Assembly: GCF_013359905.1 (NCBI RefSeq)
Contig: NZ_JABMCC010000098.1
Span: 1-64,000 of the forward strand
DNA: 64,000 nt
DNA from: Paenibacillus taichungensis
GTDB lineage: Bacteria > Bacillota > Bacilli > Paenibacillales > Paenibacillaceae
Direction of reading: 5' to 3'
Part shown: piece after piece, positions 45,470 to 54,896 of the stretch
How the letters are laid out: every line of letters starts with the position of its first letter
How positions within the stretch are numbered: the stretch's first letter is position 1
Program-made: the position numbers and the translations under genes
Notes under the pieces: generated by a model
What the model saw: only the letters and a program-made list of their open reading frames with translations
Database searches by the model: none
Told to the model about the DNA's origin: nothing

Positions 45470-46674
45470 GCGTACTAAGCGATACAAAGTCAACGATTGG
45501 GAAGAAACCGTTGTCGTTGGCTTGGCCAATCATCCTCGGCATCGTTCTGATTGCAATGATTATGCGGTCGCCTTTAACATCGGTAGGCCCATTGATCGGC
45601 TCGATTCGCGAATCCCTCGAACTGTCAAATGCTACAGCAGGTCTGCTCACTACGCTGCCGTTGCTTGCTTTCGCGCTGCTTTCGCCGTTCGCCCCCTTTC
45701 TGGCACGCCGTCTTGGGGTGGAACGAACTCTTCTTTATGCTTTGATTTTACTCATGGTAGGTATCGCGCTCCGTTCGTTGGCCGCAACAGCTTCTTTGTT
45801 TGCAGGAACTGCTTTGATTGGGTTGGCGATTGCGGTGTGCAACGTACTCATACCAAGTCTGGTTAAACGTAATTTTGCTCATCAAGTCGGTCTCATGACC
45901 GGTGTGTACTCGGTGTCGATGAATTTATCCGGTGCGATTGCATCCGGTGTCAGTGTTCCGGTCGCCCGTGATCTCGGTTTCGGCTGGAATGGTGCGCTCG
46001 GCATTTGGGGCGTACTCGTTCTTTTGGCTGCATTGTTCTGGTTGCCTCAAGCTCGGGCGAGTAGGGGGGCTGCCGTATCGGCAACAAGTGGTGCGCTCAA
46101 GCGTCGAAGTCTGTGGCGTTCGCCTCTAGCATGGATGGTTACGTTTTTTATGGGGATACAGTCTCTCCTTTTCTATGTTTTGGTCGCTTGGTTGCCAGAA
46201 ATCATGACAAGCCGGGGATTGAGTGAAGACAGCGCCGGTTGGATGTTATCGCTGTTTCAAACTGCTGCGCTGCCTGTAGCGTTCATCGTGCCGATTGTTG
46301 CGGGACGCATGAAGAACCAACGTTTACTGGTCATCATCATGACTATCCTGTTGTTTGTTTCATTGGGAGGTCTTTACTTTGGGGGAAATGCGCTCATTTC
46401 GTTATGGACAGTTCTACTCGGAATTGGTGGGGGATGTGCGTTCAGCTTGGCCATGATCTTTTTAAGTTTGCGGACGAAAGATGCCCACGATACAGTTTCT
46501 TTGTCCGGCATGTCGCAATCCGTAGGATATTTGCTGGCGGCAACTGGACCGATCTTGTTTGGTTTGCTTCATGACATCACGGCAAGCTGGAACCCCCCGC
46601 TATTGCTTCTGCTTGGCGTTAGCGCTTTGCTGCTCCTGTTTGGTTTGGGCGCATCCAGCAATCGCACGGTATAA
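45466..46674 (+). CDS. MFS transporter of the CynX/NimT type
   Basis: 402 residues with twelve helices. The opening PLTSVGPLIGSIRESLELSN, followed by ATAGLLTTLPLLAFALLSPF, is typical of the cyanate/2-nitroimidazole transporter group (CynX, NimT, YycB). It starts within the GntR stop (ATGA) and is its cognate transporter by position. The direction of transport and substrate cannot be decided. It ends 259 bases before a GTCGCTA-type terminator. Confidence 0.9.
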   Translation: MSVLSDTKSTIGKKPLSLAWPIILGIVLIAMIMRSPLTSVGPLIGSIRESLELSNATAGLLTTLPLLAFALLSPFAPFLARRLGVERTLLYALILLMVGIALRSLAATASLFAGTALIGLAIAVCNVLIPSLVKRNFAHQVGLMTGVYSVSMNLSGAIASGVSVPVARDLGFGWNGALGIWGVLVLLAALFWLPQARASRGAAVSATSGALKRRSLWRSPLAWMVTFFMGIQSLLFYVLVAWLPEIMTSRGLSEDSAGWMLSLFQTAALPVAFIVPIVAGRMKNQRLLVIIMTILLFVSLGGLYFGGNALISLWTVLLGIGGGCAFSLAMIFLSLRTKDAHDTVSLSGMSQSVGYLLAATGPILFGLLHDITASWNPPLLLLLGVSALLLLFGLGASSNRTV

Positions 46675-46932
46675 GAGAGAAGAATAAGCAGAGCTTGTGT
46701 AACACGCCGAATTCCAACGGCAGATGCAGAATGAGATTTGTAGCATCAATTCTGTCGGTTCTGCCGGAATACCATTTCAACTTTAAGGCAACCAAAAAGA
46801 ATCGTTTATCCAAAAGACTATGTTGTTTGGGATGACTATCCATTTACTTAATAAAACCATTCGTTTAGATCTAGATTAAAATATTGATCTAGTTTCAAAA
46901 TTCCTGTCGAGGGATACAACATCATCCCATTG

Positions 46933-46959
46933 AAAGTCGCTATTTTAGCGACTTTTTTT
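46933..46959 (+). terminator. GTCGCTA-type terminator
   Basis: AAAGTCGCTA-TTT-TAGCGACTTT, a perfect 10-bp stem, plus TTTT. The 30 bases before it (TGTCGAGGGATAC and CATTGA) resemble those before the terminator at 36085. Confidence 0.85.
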
Positions 46960-47287
46960 GTTTTAATGCTCCAAATTCTTGTCTGCTGTTACGGTTATGT
47001 ATTACAAAAGGAACTTAATTTGAAGATAGGATGTTATACGGTTGACCTCAGAAAGCTCATAGAGTAAAAAAATGGATTATTTAGAATCGATACGATTTGG
47101 TTTAGCGTCATGAATATATATCACATGACATTTTTTTGATGTTTGCAGTTGGAAAACCAAAAAACTCATGTTCAGAATTGGTTCAGAATAGTTCGATATA
47201 CTTTGCATGTAATTGCAATTTTTAAAATGTACACGAGGGGGAACATGAATTGAAGGGAAAACCAAACCAAAAAAGGTCCCAGATAGC

Positions 47288-47326
47288 GAGTTCAAAATTT
47301 GAACTCATTATAATTCCATTTATAGG
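47288..47326 (+). promoter_or_regulatory. Palindrome and possible promoter of the dockerin/cohesin operon
   Basis: GAGTTCAAA-A-TTTGAACTC is a perfect 19-base palindrome (47288-47306). Its right arm contains TTGAAC, which with 16 bases spacing precedes TATAGG (47321-47326). A bound regulator would cover the -35. GGGAGGAAG and ATG 47353 follow. Confidence 0.5.
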
Positions 47327-47352
47327 AAAATAATAAACGCGGGAGGAAGAAC

Positions 47353-49854
47353 ATGAAAATTTTCAAACGAGGTCTGGCGATAGTATTGGCATTCCTGATG
47401 ACGGTGGCGTTCATACCGCAGAATTATGCAGAAGCTGTTTCCGACGAATGGGAACAACTAAGTCCATTCCCAACAGCTAATACAATTAATGATGTAACCT
47501 ATGGCAACCATCAATTTGTCGCAGTGGGACGAAATCAAGTGATTCTCACTTCCACTGATGGGAAGAATTGGATGGTTTCGGATCATCCAGAAGCCATTAA
47601 TTCCAGTCTATCAAGTGTCAGCTACGGCAATAGCAGATTTGTCGCGGTTGGATCAAGCGGATTGGTAGTAACTTTGGTAGACGGGGAAACAGAGTGGAAG
47701 ATTCAGAAGCAAAATATTACAACTTACGGTATATCTAGTGTTGTATACGGCACCGGGAAGTTTGTAGCAGTAGGGGCCGACGGGAAAGTGATGACCTCGA
47801 CCGACGGGATGACTTGGACGGGACAGACCGTAGGCAGTACAAGTAACTTTCACATGGGTGTTACATATGGCAAAGATAAGTTTGTTGGAGTAGGGATTAG
47901 AGGATTTGTCATTCAATCCGCCGACGGGATTAGTTGGAGTACCAAAACGGTTAGTACTACTAACATGTTTTACGGAGTAACCTATGGCAACAACAAATAC
48001 GTAGCCGTAGGGCAGAGTGGCTTGATTATGACATCGACAGATGGGACGAACTGGAACAGTATGACGAGCAATACCTCTGCCACTCTGAATAAAGTAATCT
48101 ATGACAATATCAGCAACTTATATGTGGCGGTAGGCGGAGGAGGGACCATTGTTACTTCTCCTGATGGTACGACCTGGACAGTTCAAATAAAAGAGACTGC
48201 TAAGGATCTCAACGGCATCGGAACTGGAGATGGACTCATTGTGGTCGTTGGGTACAGCGGTGTGATCTTGACTTCAGACAATGGGATCTCATGGACAGAC
48301 CAGTTGAAGGGAACGGCGGCAGGCCTCGAGGGCTTAGTTTATGGCAATGGTATGTTTGTTGCTGTAGGGAATGAACTGGTGGGATCGACAACCTCACAAA
48401 GTTTGATTCTCACATCTCCAGATGGGAAGGCTTGGATTAACCGGAAGCCATCCGTAGCACCTTTTACGCGAGATTATATTGGAAGTGTTAGTTATGGTAA
48501 TGGCAAATTTATTGCATTGGGGTATAAGGAATCAGCCGCATTCCAGGGCCTTATTATGACCTCGTCCAATGGGATATCCTGGACTGAGCAAACGTATGGT
48601 GAGGGTACGCTTTTAGGAAGTGTATATGGAGATCAGCAATATGTAATTGTAGGTGCTAACGGCACGATACTGACTTCATCAAATGGGGAGACTTGGACGA
48701 GCCAGGCTAATGAATCGTCAGACGTGCTCTATGGTGTCAGTTATGGAAACGGTCTATATGTCGCAGTAGGTGGCAGCACAGTTTTAACGTCTTCTGATGG
48801 GATAACATGGAAGCAACAACCCACTGACTCTTCAACCTATCTGTATAATGTAACCTACGGCAACGGTTTGTTTGTAGCGGTCGGGGAAGGCGGAAAGATC
48901 ATTACTTCTTCCGATGGGTTAACCTGGACGGATCAAACGAGCCCGGTTTATAGCGCCCTGCATGGTATTCATTATGACGAGAATGGCTTCAAAGCCGCTG
49001 GGGCTTCCGGAACCATTGTAACTTCGACAGATGGAATCACTTGGACGAAGCAACCTAGCGGTACTAACATTTATCTTATGGATATTGTTTCGAGCGGAAG
49101 CGAAGATGTAGTGATCGGACAGGAGGGGGTCATTTTACGGAAAACGGTAACGAACAGTACAATCAATCCCACAACTGGATTTTTCGATAAATACAGCTCA
49201 TCACCGGATTACAAGGATGTAACAACAGAAGTTGTCTTAAACGGAAATGAACTTACTGGAATTACCAATGGGGTTGAAGCACTTGTGCTGGGTACCGACT
49301 ATAACGTTGTTGCTGGTACGGTGACGATCAGTAAAGAGTATTTGTCGAAACAAGCGGAAGGAACGCTAAACTTGATCTTCACCTTTAGTAAGGGAGCACC
49401 ACAGAAGCTGGAAGTTACAATCAGTGACACGACACCGCAGATGCTAACGGTTAGCTATTTGCCCGGAGATCACGGCGCTTTCGAAGGTACAAGCGAAAAT
49501 GTAGCAATTGGTGGACATCCGGCAACGGTGCCAACAGTCACGCCAGCGGAGGGATATCATTTTGCAGGATGGAGCAGCGATGGCGGGATTACAAAGCTTA
49601 CAAGTCAACAAGTAACTGCAGTTACGGTGACAGCTGATGTGACGTATACCGCATATTATAAAGTGTTTGTCATGGGGGACGCCGATGGCGACGGTAAAGT
49701 GACGGCTGCGGACGCACTTCTGTTGAGCAAATATATCAAAGGCAAGATCACACTAACGCCCGAGCAATTGCAGGCGCTTGACATGAATGGTGACGGTAAA
49801 TGGGACGATGAAGATATCAAAGTGATTCTTGCCATCTCCGTGGGAAAGGGTTGA
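47353..49854 (+). CDS. Secreted BNR-like repeat protein with X2, InlB-type and dockerin domains
   Basis: 833 residues. A signal peptide (about 1-28, ending NYAEA) is followed by thirteen tandem propeller-type repeats (about 40-600) with YGNG-FVAVG, I-TS-DG and W(T) signatures. An X2-type immunoglobulin-like module follows (about 605-700, start INPTTGFFDKYSSSPDYKDV), then an InlB-like repeat (about 700-770, GYHFAGWSSDGG). A C-terminal type I dockerin carries two calcium loops (GDADGDGKVTAADALLLSKY and DMNGDGKWDDEDI). No catalytic domain is seen, so it may be an adhesin or glycan binder. Four bases after its stop begins a cohesin-SLH gene, its likely docking partner. Confidence 0.9.
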   Translation: MKIFKRGLAIVLAFLMTVAFIPQNYAEAVSDEWEQLSPFPTANTINDVTYGNHQFVAVGRNQVILTSTDGKNWMVSDHPEAINSSLSSVSYGNSRFVAVGSSGLVVTLVDGETEWKIQKQNITTYGISSVVYGTGKFVAVGADGKVMTSTDGMTWTGQTVGSTSNFHMGVTYGKDKFVGVGIRGFVIQSADGISWSTKTVSTTNMFYGVTYGNNKYVAVGQSGLIMTSTDGTNWNSMTSNTSATLNKVIYDNISNLYVAVGGGGTIVTSPDGTTWTVQIKETAKDLNGIGTGDGLIVVVGYSGVILTSDNGISWTDQLKGTAAGLEGLVYGNGMFVAVGNELVGSTTSQSLILTSPDGKAWINRKPSVAPFTRDYIGSVSYGNGKFIALGYKESAAFQGLIMTSSNGISWTEQTYGEGTLLGSVYGDQQYVIVGANGTILTSSNGETWTSQANESSDVLYGVSYGNGLYVAVGGSTVLTSSDGITWKQQPTDSSTYLYNVTYGNGLFVAVGEGGKIITSSDGLTWTDQTSPVYSALHGIHYDENGFKAAGASGTIVTSTDGITWTKQPSGTNIYLMDIVSSGSEDVVIGQEGVILRKTVTNSTINPTTGFFDKYSSSPDYKDVTTEVVLNGNELTGITNGVEALVLGTDYNVVAGTVTISKEYLSKQAEGTLNLIFTFSKGAPQKLEVTISDTTPQMLTVSYLPGDHGAFEGTSENVAIGGHPATVPTVTPAEGYHFAGWSSDGGITKLTSQQVTAVTVTADVTYTAYYKVFVMGDADGDGKVTAADALLLSKYIKGKITLTPEQLQALDMNGDGKWDDEDIKVILAISVGKG
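47475..49140 (+). repeat. Thirteen tandem BNR/propeller repeat units within the dockerin gene
   Basis: Each unit is about 41-46 codons and ends in a TS-DG-x-x-W box (TSTDGKNW, TSPDGTTW, TSSDGITW and others; one variant reads VDGETEW). Each unit has YG(N/T)G and (F/Y)VAVG before it. Unit length is fairly regular, which fits two stacked six- to seven-bladed propellers. Confidence 0.8.
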
Positions 49855-49858
49855 TATA

Positions 49859-52558
49859 ATGCGTTGGAAAAAAATCATATCTACAATGCTGGCGGCCGTA
49901 ATGCTGTTGCCTTTCGGAACGACGGGTTATGCGGAGTCAGAAATAGCGTCAAACTCAATGAAGGTAAGCAGCGAAGAAGGGTATCCCGGAGATTCCGTTA
50001 GCGTGTCGGTATTTTTGACACCTGAGGAAATGATTAACCAATACGACATTTCGATTGGGTTCGATACCAACTCTCTGGAGCTGGAATCCGGAAATGAAGT
50101 GACAGATGAATTAGGGAGCTTTACAGATGAGGGAGATTTTGCAACGGATCTCTCCATTGATGGGACAATCAATGTAAAGGCTAATCCAGTATTGGTTGTA
50201 GAAAGAGATACAAAGGTGTTCACACTTCATTTCAAAATTAAGAACACTGCACAGTCTGGGGATTCTAACTTGAGTTTGCTCAAATACGAACTCTATGAGG
50301 GTAATGATATCGCTTCGACTACAGTAGAGAACGGAAAAATCACAGTAAAGGCAACAAATGCAGCGCACTCCGTTACGTTCGACTCGCAGGGAGGGAGCAC
50401 GGTAGAGCCGGCGACTGATGTGGCTAACGGCATGACATTGAGTGCTCCGTCAACGCCTAATAAGGCGGGTTACACGTTTGCAGGGTGGTATAAAGATGAG
50501 TCCGGTACTGAAGCTTGGAATTTCGAAGAAGACGCTGTAACGTCCGATGTAACGCTGTACGCCAAGTGGACGCGGCACGCAGCACAGATCCAGATCGGTT
50601 CGGTCAGTGGTGCGCCGGGGTCTACAGTGGACGTACCGGTAACAGTGATCGACTCTACCTATGGAATTGCAGCTCACAGCCTACAGATTGATTTTGACAC
50701 AGAGGGTCTGGAAGTAACGGGCGTTGTGGGTAATTCAGGAGATTACTTCGACTCCAATTACGATAACGATGCAGGCTGGCTCAAAACAGTATGGGTAGAC
50801 AGCGATGCAGGAGATACGCCAATTGCGGCTGGAGAGAAGTTGTTCACCGTCAGCTTCAAGATTAAGGGCGAGGCGACTTTAGGTAATAAGGCACTGACGG
50901 TTCAGACAGAAGAACCCACTCTTTTCTCTATCCTGGATTCGTCCGGGGAAGAGATGAATAAAACGTTGATCCCTGGCAAGGTAACGGTAAAAGAGGGACC
51001 GATACAACACACTGTATCGTTCGACTCCATGGGAGGTAGTGTGGTTTCCAGTATCGCCAATGTGGATAGCGGCAAGACAATCAGTGCTCCGCCAGCGCCG
51101 ACGAGAGCGGACTACACATTCGCAGGCTGGTACAAAGAACCAGCGGGAACAAATGCTTGGAACTTTGCGGCAGATATAGTCATATCTGATATGACATTGT
51201 TTGCGAAGTGGACAACCGGTGGTTCAAACAATGGTTCAAATAGTTCGAATAACTCTGGCACGCCATCAATTCCAAGTACACCGACCGTCGAGAAACCTGC
51301 GGGCTTACAAGTCATTGTTGACGGCATTGTGAAAGACCAAATTGCTACAGGATCGATGACTAAAGAGAACGGCAAATCGGTGTTGACGGCTACGATCGAT
51401 CCATCCAAACTAGTTGATCAGCTCAAACAGGCGGCCAACAAATCCACCGTGATTATCCCCGTAACCGGAAGTGTGGACACAGTATTGGTCGTTTTGACGG
51501 GTGAAGCGGTGAAGAGTATGGAAAACAAGCAAGCGATTTTGGAAGTTCAGACGCCAAACGGTACCTACAAGCTGCCTGCCGGGCAAATCGCCATTGATAA
51601 CATTTCCTCTAAAATGGGCGAACAGGTCAAACTTTCGGACATTGTCGTTCATGTGGAAATTACCAAGAGTAATGAGGCTGTGGTGGTTCTCGCAGAAACT
51701 GCGGCGGCTCAAGGAGGATTTGAGATTGCGGCTCCGCCTGTTACCTTTAATGTTACGGCATCCTACAAAGGTAAAACGGTAGGCGTCGAGCAGTTCAGCA
51801 GCTACGTGAAACGCGAAATTCCGCTTCCCGCTGGCGTTGACATGAGCAAGGTGACAACGGCAGCCGTGCTGAATTCGGATGGAAGTGTACGCCATGTTCC
51901 GACCTATATCACAAGTCGTGATGGGAAAAATTATGCGACCGTGAACAGTCTAACCAACAGCGACTATTTCCTGGTCTGGAATCAGAAGAACTTCGCAGAT
52001 GTGGAAGGTCATTGGTCGAAGCAGGCCGTAAATGATATGGCTTCCCGCTTAATTATCAAAGGTAAAGACGAGAACCATTATGAACCTGATGCTGTCATTA
52101 CAAGGGCAGAACTCACAGCCATCGTGGTTCGCGCGTTGGGCTTGTCTGATAATGGCAACGAGACGACGTTTACTGATGTTACGTCCAGTGATTGGTATGC
52201 TGGCGCTATCGCCAAGGCTGTGGAATATGGCTTGATTGAAGGCTATGAAAACCAGACCTTCGCTCCTAACCAAACCATTACTCGGCAAGAAGCATTGGTG
52301 ATCATGAACCGGGCTTTGAGACTCGCGGGTCTAGAAACCGACGGAGCCGATGCAATATCTCTGCTGTCTCCGTTTGCAGACCAAGCAGCGGTTGCTGCCT
52401 GGGCGAAACAGGCCATGGCTGCAGCCGTGAAGAACAGACTTGTGGAAGGATCGACTGAAGGCTTGATGCCAACAAAGAACCTGACTCGGGGCGAAACTGC
52501 AGCGATAGTACAACGTTTTTTGGTAGGAAGCAATTTGATCGATAATCAGAATAACTGA
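49859..52558 (+). CDS. Double-cohesin, SLH-anchored surface scaffold protein
   Basis: 899 residues. The signal peptide ends GYAESEIA near residue 25. Cohesin 1 (about 30-165) opens VSSEEGYPGDSVSVSVFLTP, then comes an InlB-like repeat (GYTFAGWYKDESGTEAW). Cohesin 2 (about 245-385) opens QIQIGSVSGAPGSTVDVPVT, and a second InlB-like repeat follows. A Ser/Asn/Gly linker (about 460-485) and a beta-rich region (490-700) precede three SLH repeats (about 705-895) with ITRAE, ITRQE and LTRGE boxes that bind pyruvylated cell-wall polymer. ATG 49859 with GGGAAAGGG is preferred over the earlier in-frame ATG. It should hold dockerin proteins, such as the preceding gene product, at the cell surface. Confidence 0.9.
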   Translation: MRWKKIISTMLAAVMLLPFGTTGYAESEIASNSMKVSSEEGYPGDSVSVSVFLTPEEMINQYDISIGFDTNSLELESGNEVTDELGSFTDEGDFATDLSIDGTINVKANPVLVVERDTKVFTLHFKIKNTAQSGDSNLSLLKYELYEGNDIASTTVENGKITVKATNAAHSVTFDSQGGSTVEPATDVANGMTLSAPSTPNKAGYTFAGWYKDESGTEAWNFEEDAVTSDVTLYAKWTRHAAQIQIGSVSGAPGSTVDVPVTVIDSTYGIAAHSLQIDFDTEGLEVTGVVGNSGDYFDSNYDNDAGWLKTVWVDSDAGDTPIAAGEKLFTVSFKIKGEATLGNKALTVQTEEPTLFSILDSSGEEMNKTLIPGKVTVKEGPIQHTVSFDSMGGSVVSSIANVDSGKTISAPPAPTRADYTFAGWYKEPAGTNAWNFAADIVISDMTLFAKWTTGGSNNGSNSSNNSGTPSIPSTPTVEKPAGLQVIVDGIVKDQIATGSMTKENGKSVLTATIDPSKLVDQLKQAANKSTVIIPVTGSVDTVLVVLTGEAVKSMENKQAILEVQTPNGTYKLPAGQIAIDNISSKMGEQVKLSDIVVHVEITKSNEAVVVLAETAAAQGGFEIAAPPVTFNVTASYKGKTVGVEQFSSYVKREIPLPAGVDMSKVTTAAVLNSDGSVRHVPTYITSRDGKNYATVNSLTNSDYFLVWNQKNFADVEGHWSKQAVNDMASRLIIKGKDENHYEPDAVITRAELTAIVVRALGLSDNGNETTFTDVTSSDWYAGAIAKAVEYGLIEGYENQTFAPNQTITRQEALVIMNRALRLAGLETDGADAISLLSPFADQAAVAAWAKQAMAAAVKNRLVEGSTEGLMPTKNLTRGETAAIVQRFLVGSNLIDNQNN

Positions 52559-52579
52559 CAAATAGTTTAACAATATTAC

Positions 52580-52619
52580 AAACCAGCCTACTATATATTT
52601 TTATTAGAGGCTGGTTTTT
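52580..52619 (+). terminator. Terminator of the dockerin/cohesin operon
   Basis: AAACCAGCCT pairs with AGGCTGGTTT over an A/T-rich loop, followed by TTCTTTTTT. It closes the two-gene surface operon. Confidence 0.75.
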
Positions 52620-52834
52620 CTTTTTTATTACTTGATGGAGGAGAAGAACTTTCAAGTCTCAATCACTTCCTGACGATGTATAAAAACTTCATAAATTCCT
52701 TCGTTTTTATAACAGAGATTTTTCATTTAGATTGTGTATGCTGGTCTTAAGGAAACGAAATGGAAAAATGTATTCGCATTACGTAACTGGTGCGTCTGCA
52801 CAAAGTATTGTAGAGTTGTAGGAGCAATTACGCG

Positions 52835-53548
52835 ATGAAGGTGAGAAATATGGAGATCAATAATATTCTTGTTGTAGACGATGAACCGGAAATTCGAGAA
52901 GCTCTCGTTATTTACTTAAAAAGCAATGAAGTAGATGTATTTACGGCCTCTAACGGATTGGAGGCACTGGAGATCCTTGAACAAGAAACGATTCATCTTA
53001 TTATCATGGACCTCATGATGCCGCAGCTTGATGGGATCAAGACGACATTTAAAATTCGTGAAGATAAAAATATACCGATCATTATGCTTTCCGCCAAATC
53101 GGAGGATAGTGACAAGATTTTGGGACTTAATGTTGGAGCCGATGACTATATAACAAAACCATTTAATCCCTTGGAACTGGTCGCTAGAGTCCGATCTCAG
53201 CTACGCCGGTTTACGAATTTAGGTTCCTTTCACTCCATTGGGGAAGAGATCATTCAAGTGAAAGGACTCGTGTTGAACAAAAGCTCGAAAACTGTTGAAG
53301 TGGATGGAGAGGACGTTAGACTGACTGCGAAGGAATACAAAATTTTGGAGCTGTTAATGGAGAACAAGGGCCGAGTTTTCTCGATTGAAGAGATTTATGA
53401 ACGCGTGTGGAATGAACCGGTTTTTGCTTCAGAGAATACGGTTGCCGTACATGTGAGAAATATTCGTGAAAAAATTGAGATCAATCCTAAAGACCCAAAA
53501 TATTTGAAGGTGGTATGGGGAATTGGATACAAAATTGAGAAAAAGTAA
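52835..53548 (+). CDS. OmpR/PhoB-family response regulator (VanR-like)
   Basis: 237 residues. The receiver domain has the acidic pair in VVDDEPEIREAL, the phospho-acceptor Asp59 in LIIMDLMMPQLDG, and Lys in YITKPFNPLELVARVR. The C-terminal winged helix reads VRLTAKEYKILELLMENKGR, then ENTVAVHVRNIREKI. Two starts are possible: ATG 52835 (GGAG upstream) and ATG 52850 (AAGGTGAG upstream). It overlaps the kinase gene. It follows the surface operon by about 275 bases and could regulate it. Confidence 0.92.
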   Translation: MKVRNMEINNILVVDDEPEIREALVIYLKSNEVDVFTASNGLEALEILEQETIHLIIMDLMMPQLDGIKTTFKIREDKNIPIIMLSAKSEDSDKILGLNVGADDYITKPFNPLELVARVRSQLRRFTNLGSFHSIGEEIIQVKGLVLNKSSKTVEVDGEDVRLTAKEYKILELLMENKGRVFSIEEIYERVWNEPVFASENTVAVHVRNIREKIEINPKDPKYLKVVWGIGYKIEKK

Positions 53549-54827
53549 AGCGGATCGAACGATTGGAATCGACCCTCTTGTCCTCATCATCGCAGTTATT
53601 TTAGGGATCTTCTTACTTATTAACGAGTATTCATACTTGGGGGTGGGTCTGAGATTTTCAACTTCACGTTTTATTTTGGAACTACTTTCCATTATTATCT
53701 TGGGTTTGTTGGTAGCCAGACTGTTTCGTTATTTTAAGGCGCCTCATAATAAACGTACCTTCTGGGATGGCAGTGTGTTGCTAGATTACTTTTATATTTG
53801 GAGGACCGGCTTTAGAGCCAGTCTGCAAAACGGGAGACTAACGTTTGGCCTCATTATTATGTTTCTGCTGACCGCCTTAGCCGGCATTTGTTTTTGGGAG
53901 GCAGTCACATATTACGGAGAGGGATGGCTCATCCTTTATTTGTTGCTATTTGTGCTGTTTGTGGTTCCTTATATACTCTCCAAGCTTAGACGTTTCATTG
54001 CCATCATCAATGGAAGTAAAAAGATTGCCGAAGGGAATATTCAGAGTTCAATTCAAGATGCTGCCGGAAACGATTCCCTATCTGAACTTGCTGGCTATAT
54101 TAACAATATGAAAGCCGGGTACCAAAGCGCATTGGAACATCAAATGAAAAGCGAGCGGTTAAAAACGGAACTGATAACTAACGTATCGCATGATTTGAAG
54201 ACTCCGCTTACTTCGATTATCAACTATGTCGATTTATTAAAAAAAGAAAATCATACTTCGGAAACCAGCCGAGCCTATATTGAAACGCTGGAGCGCAAGT
54301 CGCTTCGACTGAAACTGTTAATTGAAGACCTGTTCGATATCTCTAAGATGGCCAGCGGTTCAATAGAGCTGGATATGGAGTACATCGATGTGGCAACGTT
54401 ATTGACACAAGCGATAGCGGAATCCAACACTCATATGGGACAGGAGTCGCTCGAAATGCGGGAGAGGATTGCCAAGTTCCCGATCCATGCGTATTTGGAT
54501 GGTAATAAAATATGGCGTGTATTTGAAAATCTAATTAACAACGCGCAGAAATATTCGCTTCCAGGAACCCGCATCTATATTTACTTGGACGAGACGGATG
54601 ATCTGGTAAGATTCAAAATTCAAAACACCTCTGCTTATGAGATTGATTTTGATGCGGAAGAATTGTTTGAACGTTTCAAAAGAGCAGACGAATCCCGCCA
54701 GACAGAGGGCTCGGGACTAGGTCTGGCTATTGTGAAAAGCATCGTTGAGTTGCATGGAGGGCAGATCAAAGTCGAGATTCACGGCGATCAATTCAACGTT
54801 ATTGTGCATTTACCCAAGAAGCGCTGA
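53523..54827 (+). CDS. Sensor histidine kinase (VanS-like)
   Basis: 434 residues. Four to five membrane helices lie in the first 160 residues with very short outer loops, so it probably senses the membrane or a small signal. A HAMP-like linker follows. The DHp box NVSHDLKTPLTSIINYVDLL has its His near residue 222, the N box is ENLINNAQKYS, and the G2 box is EGSGLGLAIVKSI. The start is uncertain: TTG 53523 lies inside the regulator gene and another TTG at 53535 is possible. It is coupled to the response regulator. Confidence 0.92.
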   Translation: MDTKLRKSKADRTIGIDPLVLIIAVILGIFLLINEYSYLGVGLRFSTSRFILELLSIIILGLLVARLFRYFKAPHNKRTFWDGSVLLDYFYIWRTGFRASLQNGRLTFGLIIMFLLTALAGICFWEAVTYYGEGWLILYLLLFVLFVVPYILSKLRRFIAIINGSKKIAEGNIQSSIQDAAGNDSLSELAGYINNMKAGYQSALEHQMKSERLKTELITNVSHDLKTPLTSIINYVDLLKKENHTSETSRAYIETLERKSLRLKLLIEDLFDISKMASGSIELDMEYIDVATLLTQAIAESNTHMGQESLEMRERIAKFPIHAYLDGNKIWRVFENLINNAQKYSLPGTRIYIYLDETDDLVRFKIQNTSAYEIDFDAEELFERFKRADESRQTEGSGLGLAIVKSIVELHGGQIKVEIHGDQFNVIVHLPKKR

Positions 54828-54835
54828 ATGAAATA

Positions 54836-54876
54836 AAAGATCATCAACAGGGTACATATGTTGGTGATCTTTTTTT
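54836..54876. terminator. Terminator between kinase and LuxR genes
   Basis: AAAGATCATCAAC pairs with GTTGGTGATCTTT and is followed by T's. It is usable in both directions between convergent genes. Confidence 0.8.
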
Positions 54877-54896
54877 GCGAATTAAATTCAACGGTA

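Larger units (their letters stand above)
46675..47352. other. 678-base gap between MFS and dockerin genes
   Basis: No coding frame with a ribosome site is convincing. The left part (46675-46930) shows nothing recognised. A terminator lies at 46933-46959 and a palindrome with a possible promoter at 47288-47326. A tandem GGTTCAGAAT-like repeat occurs near 47170-47190. Confidence 0.5.

Noticed and set aside
46619..46843. Minus-strand frame after the CynX-type gene
   Set aside because: No ribosome site or family resemblance, and it overlaps the end of a real gene.
51410..51895. Minus-strand frame over the cohesin-SLH gene
   Set aside because: Antisense to a clear multi-domain surface protein, with no ribosome site.
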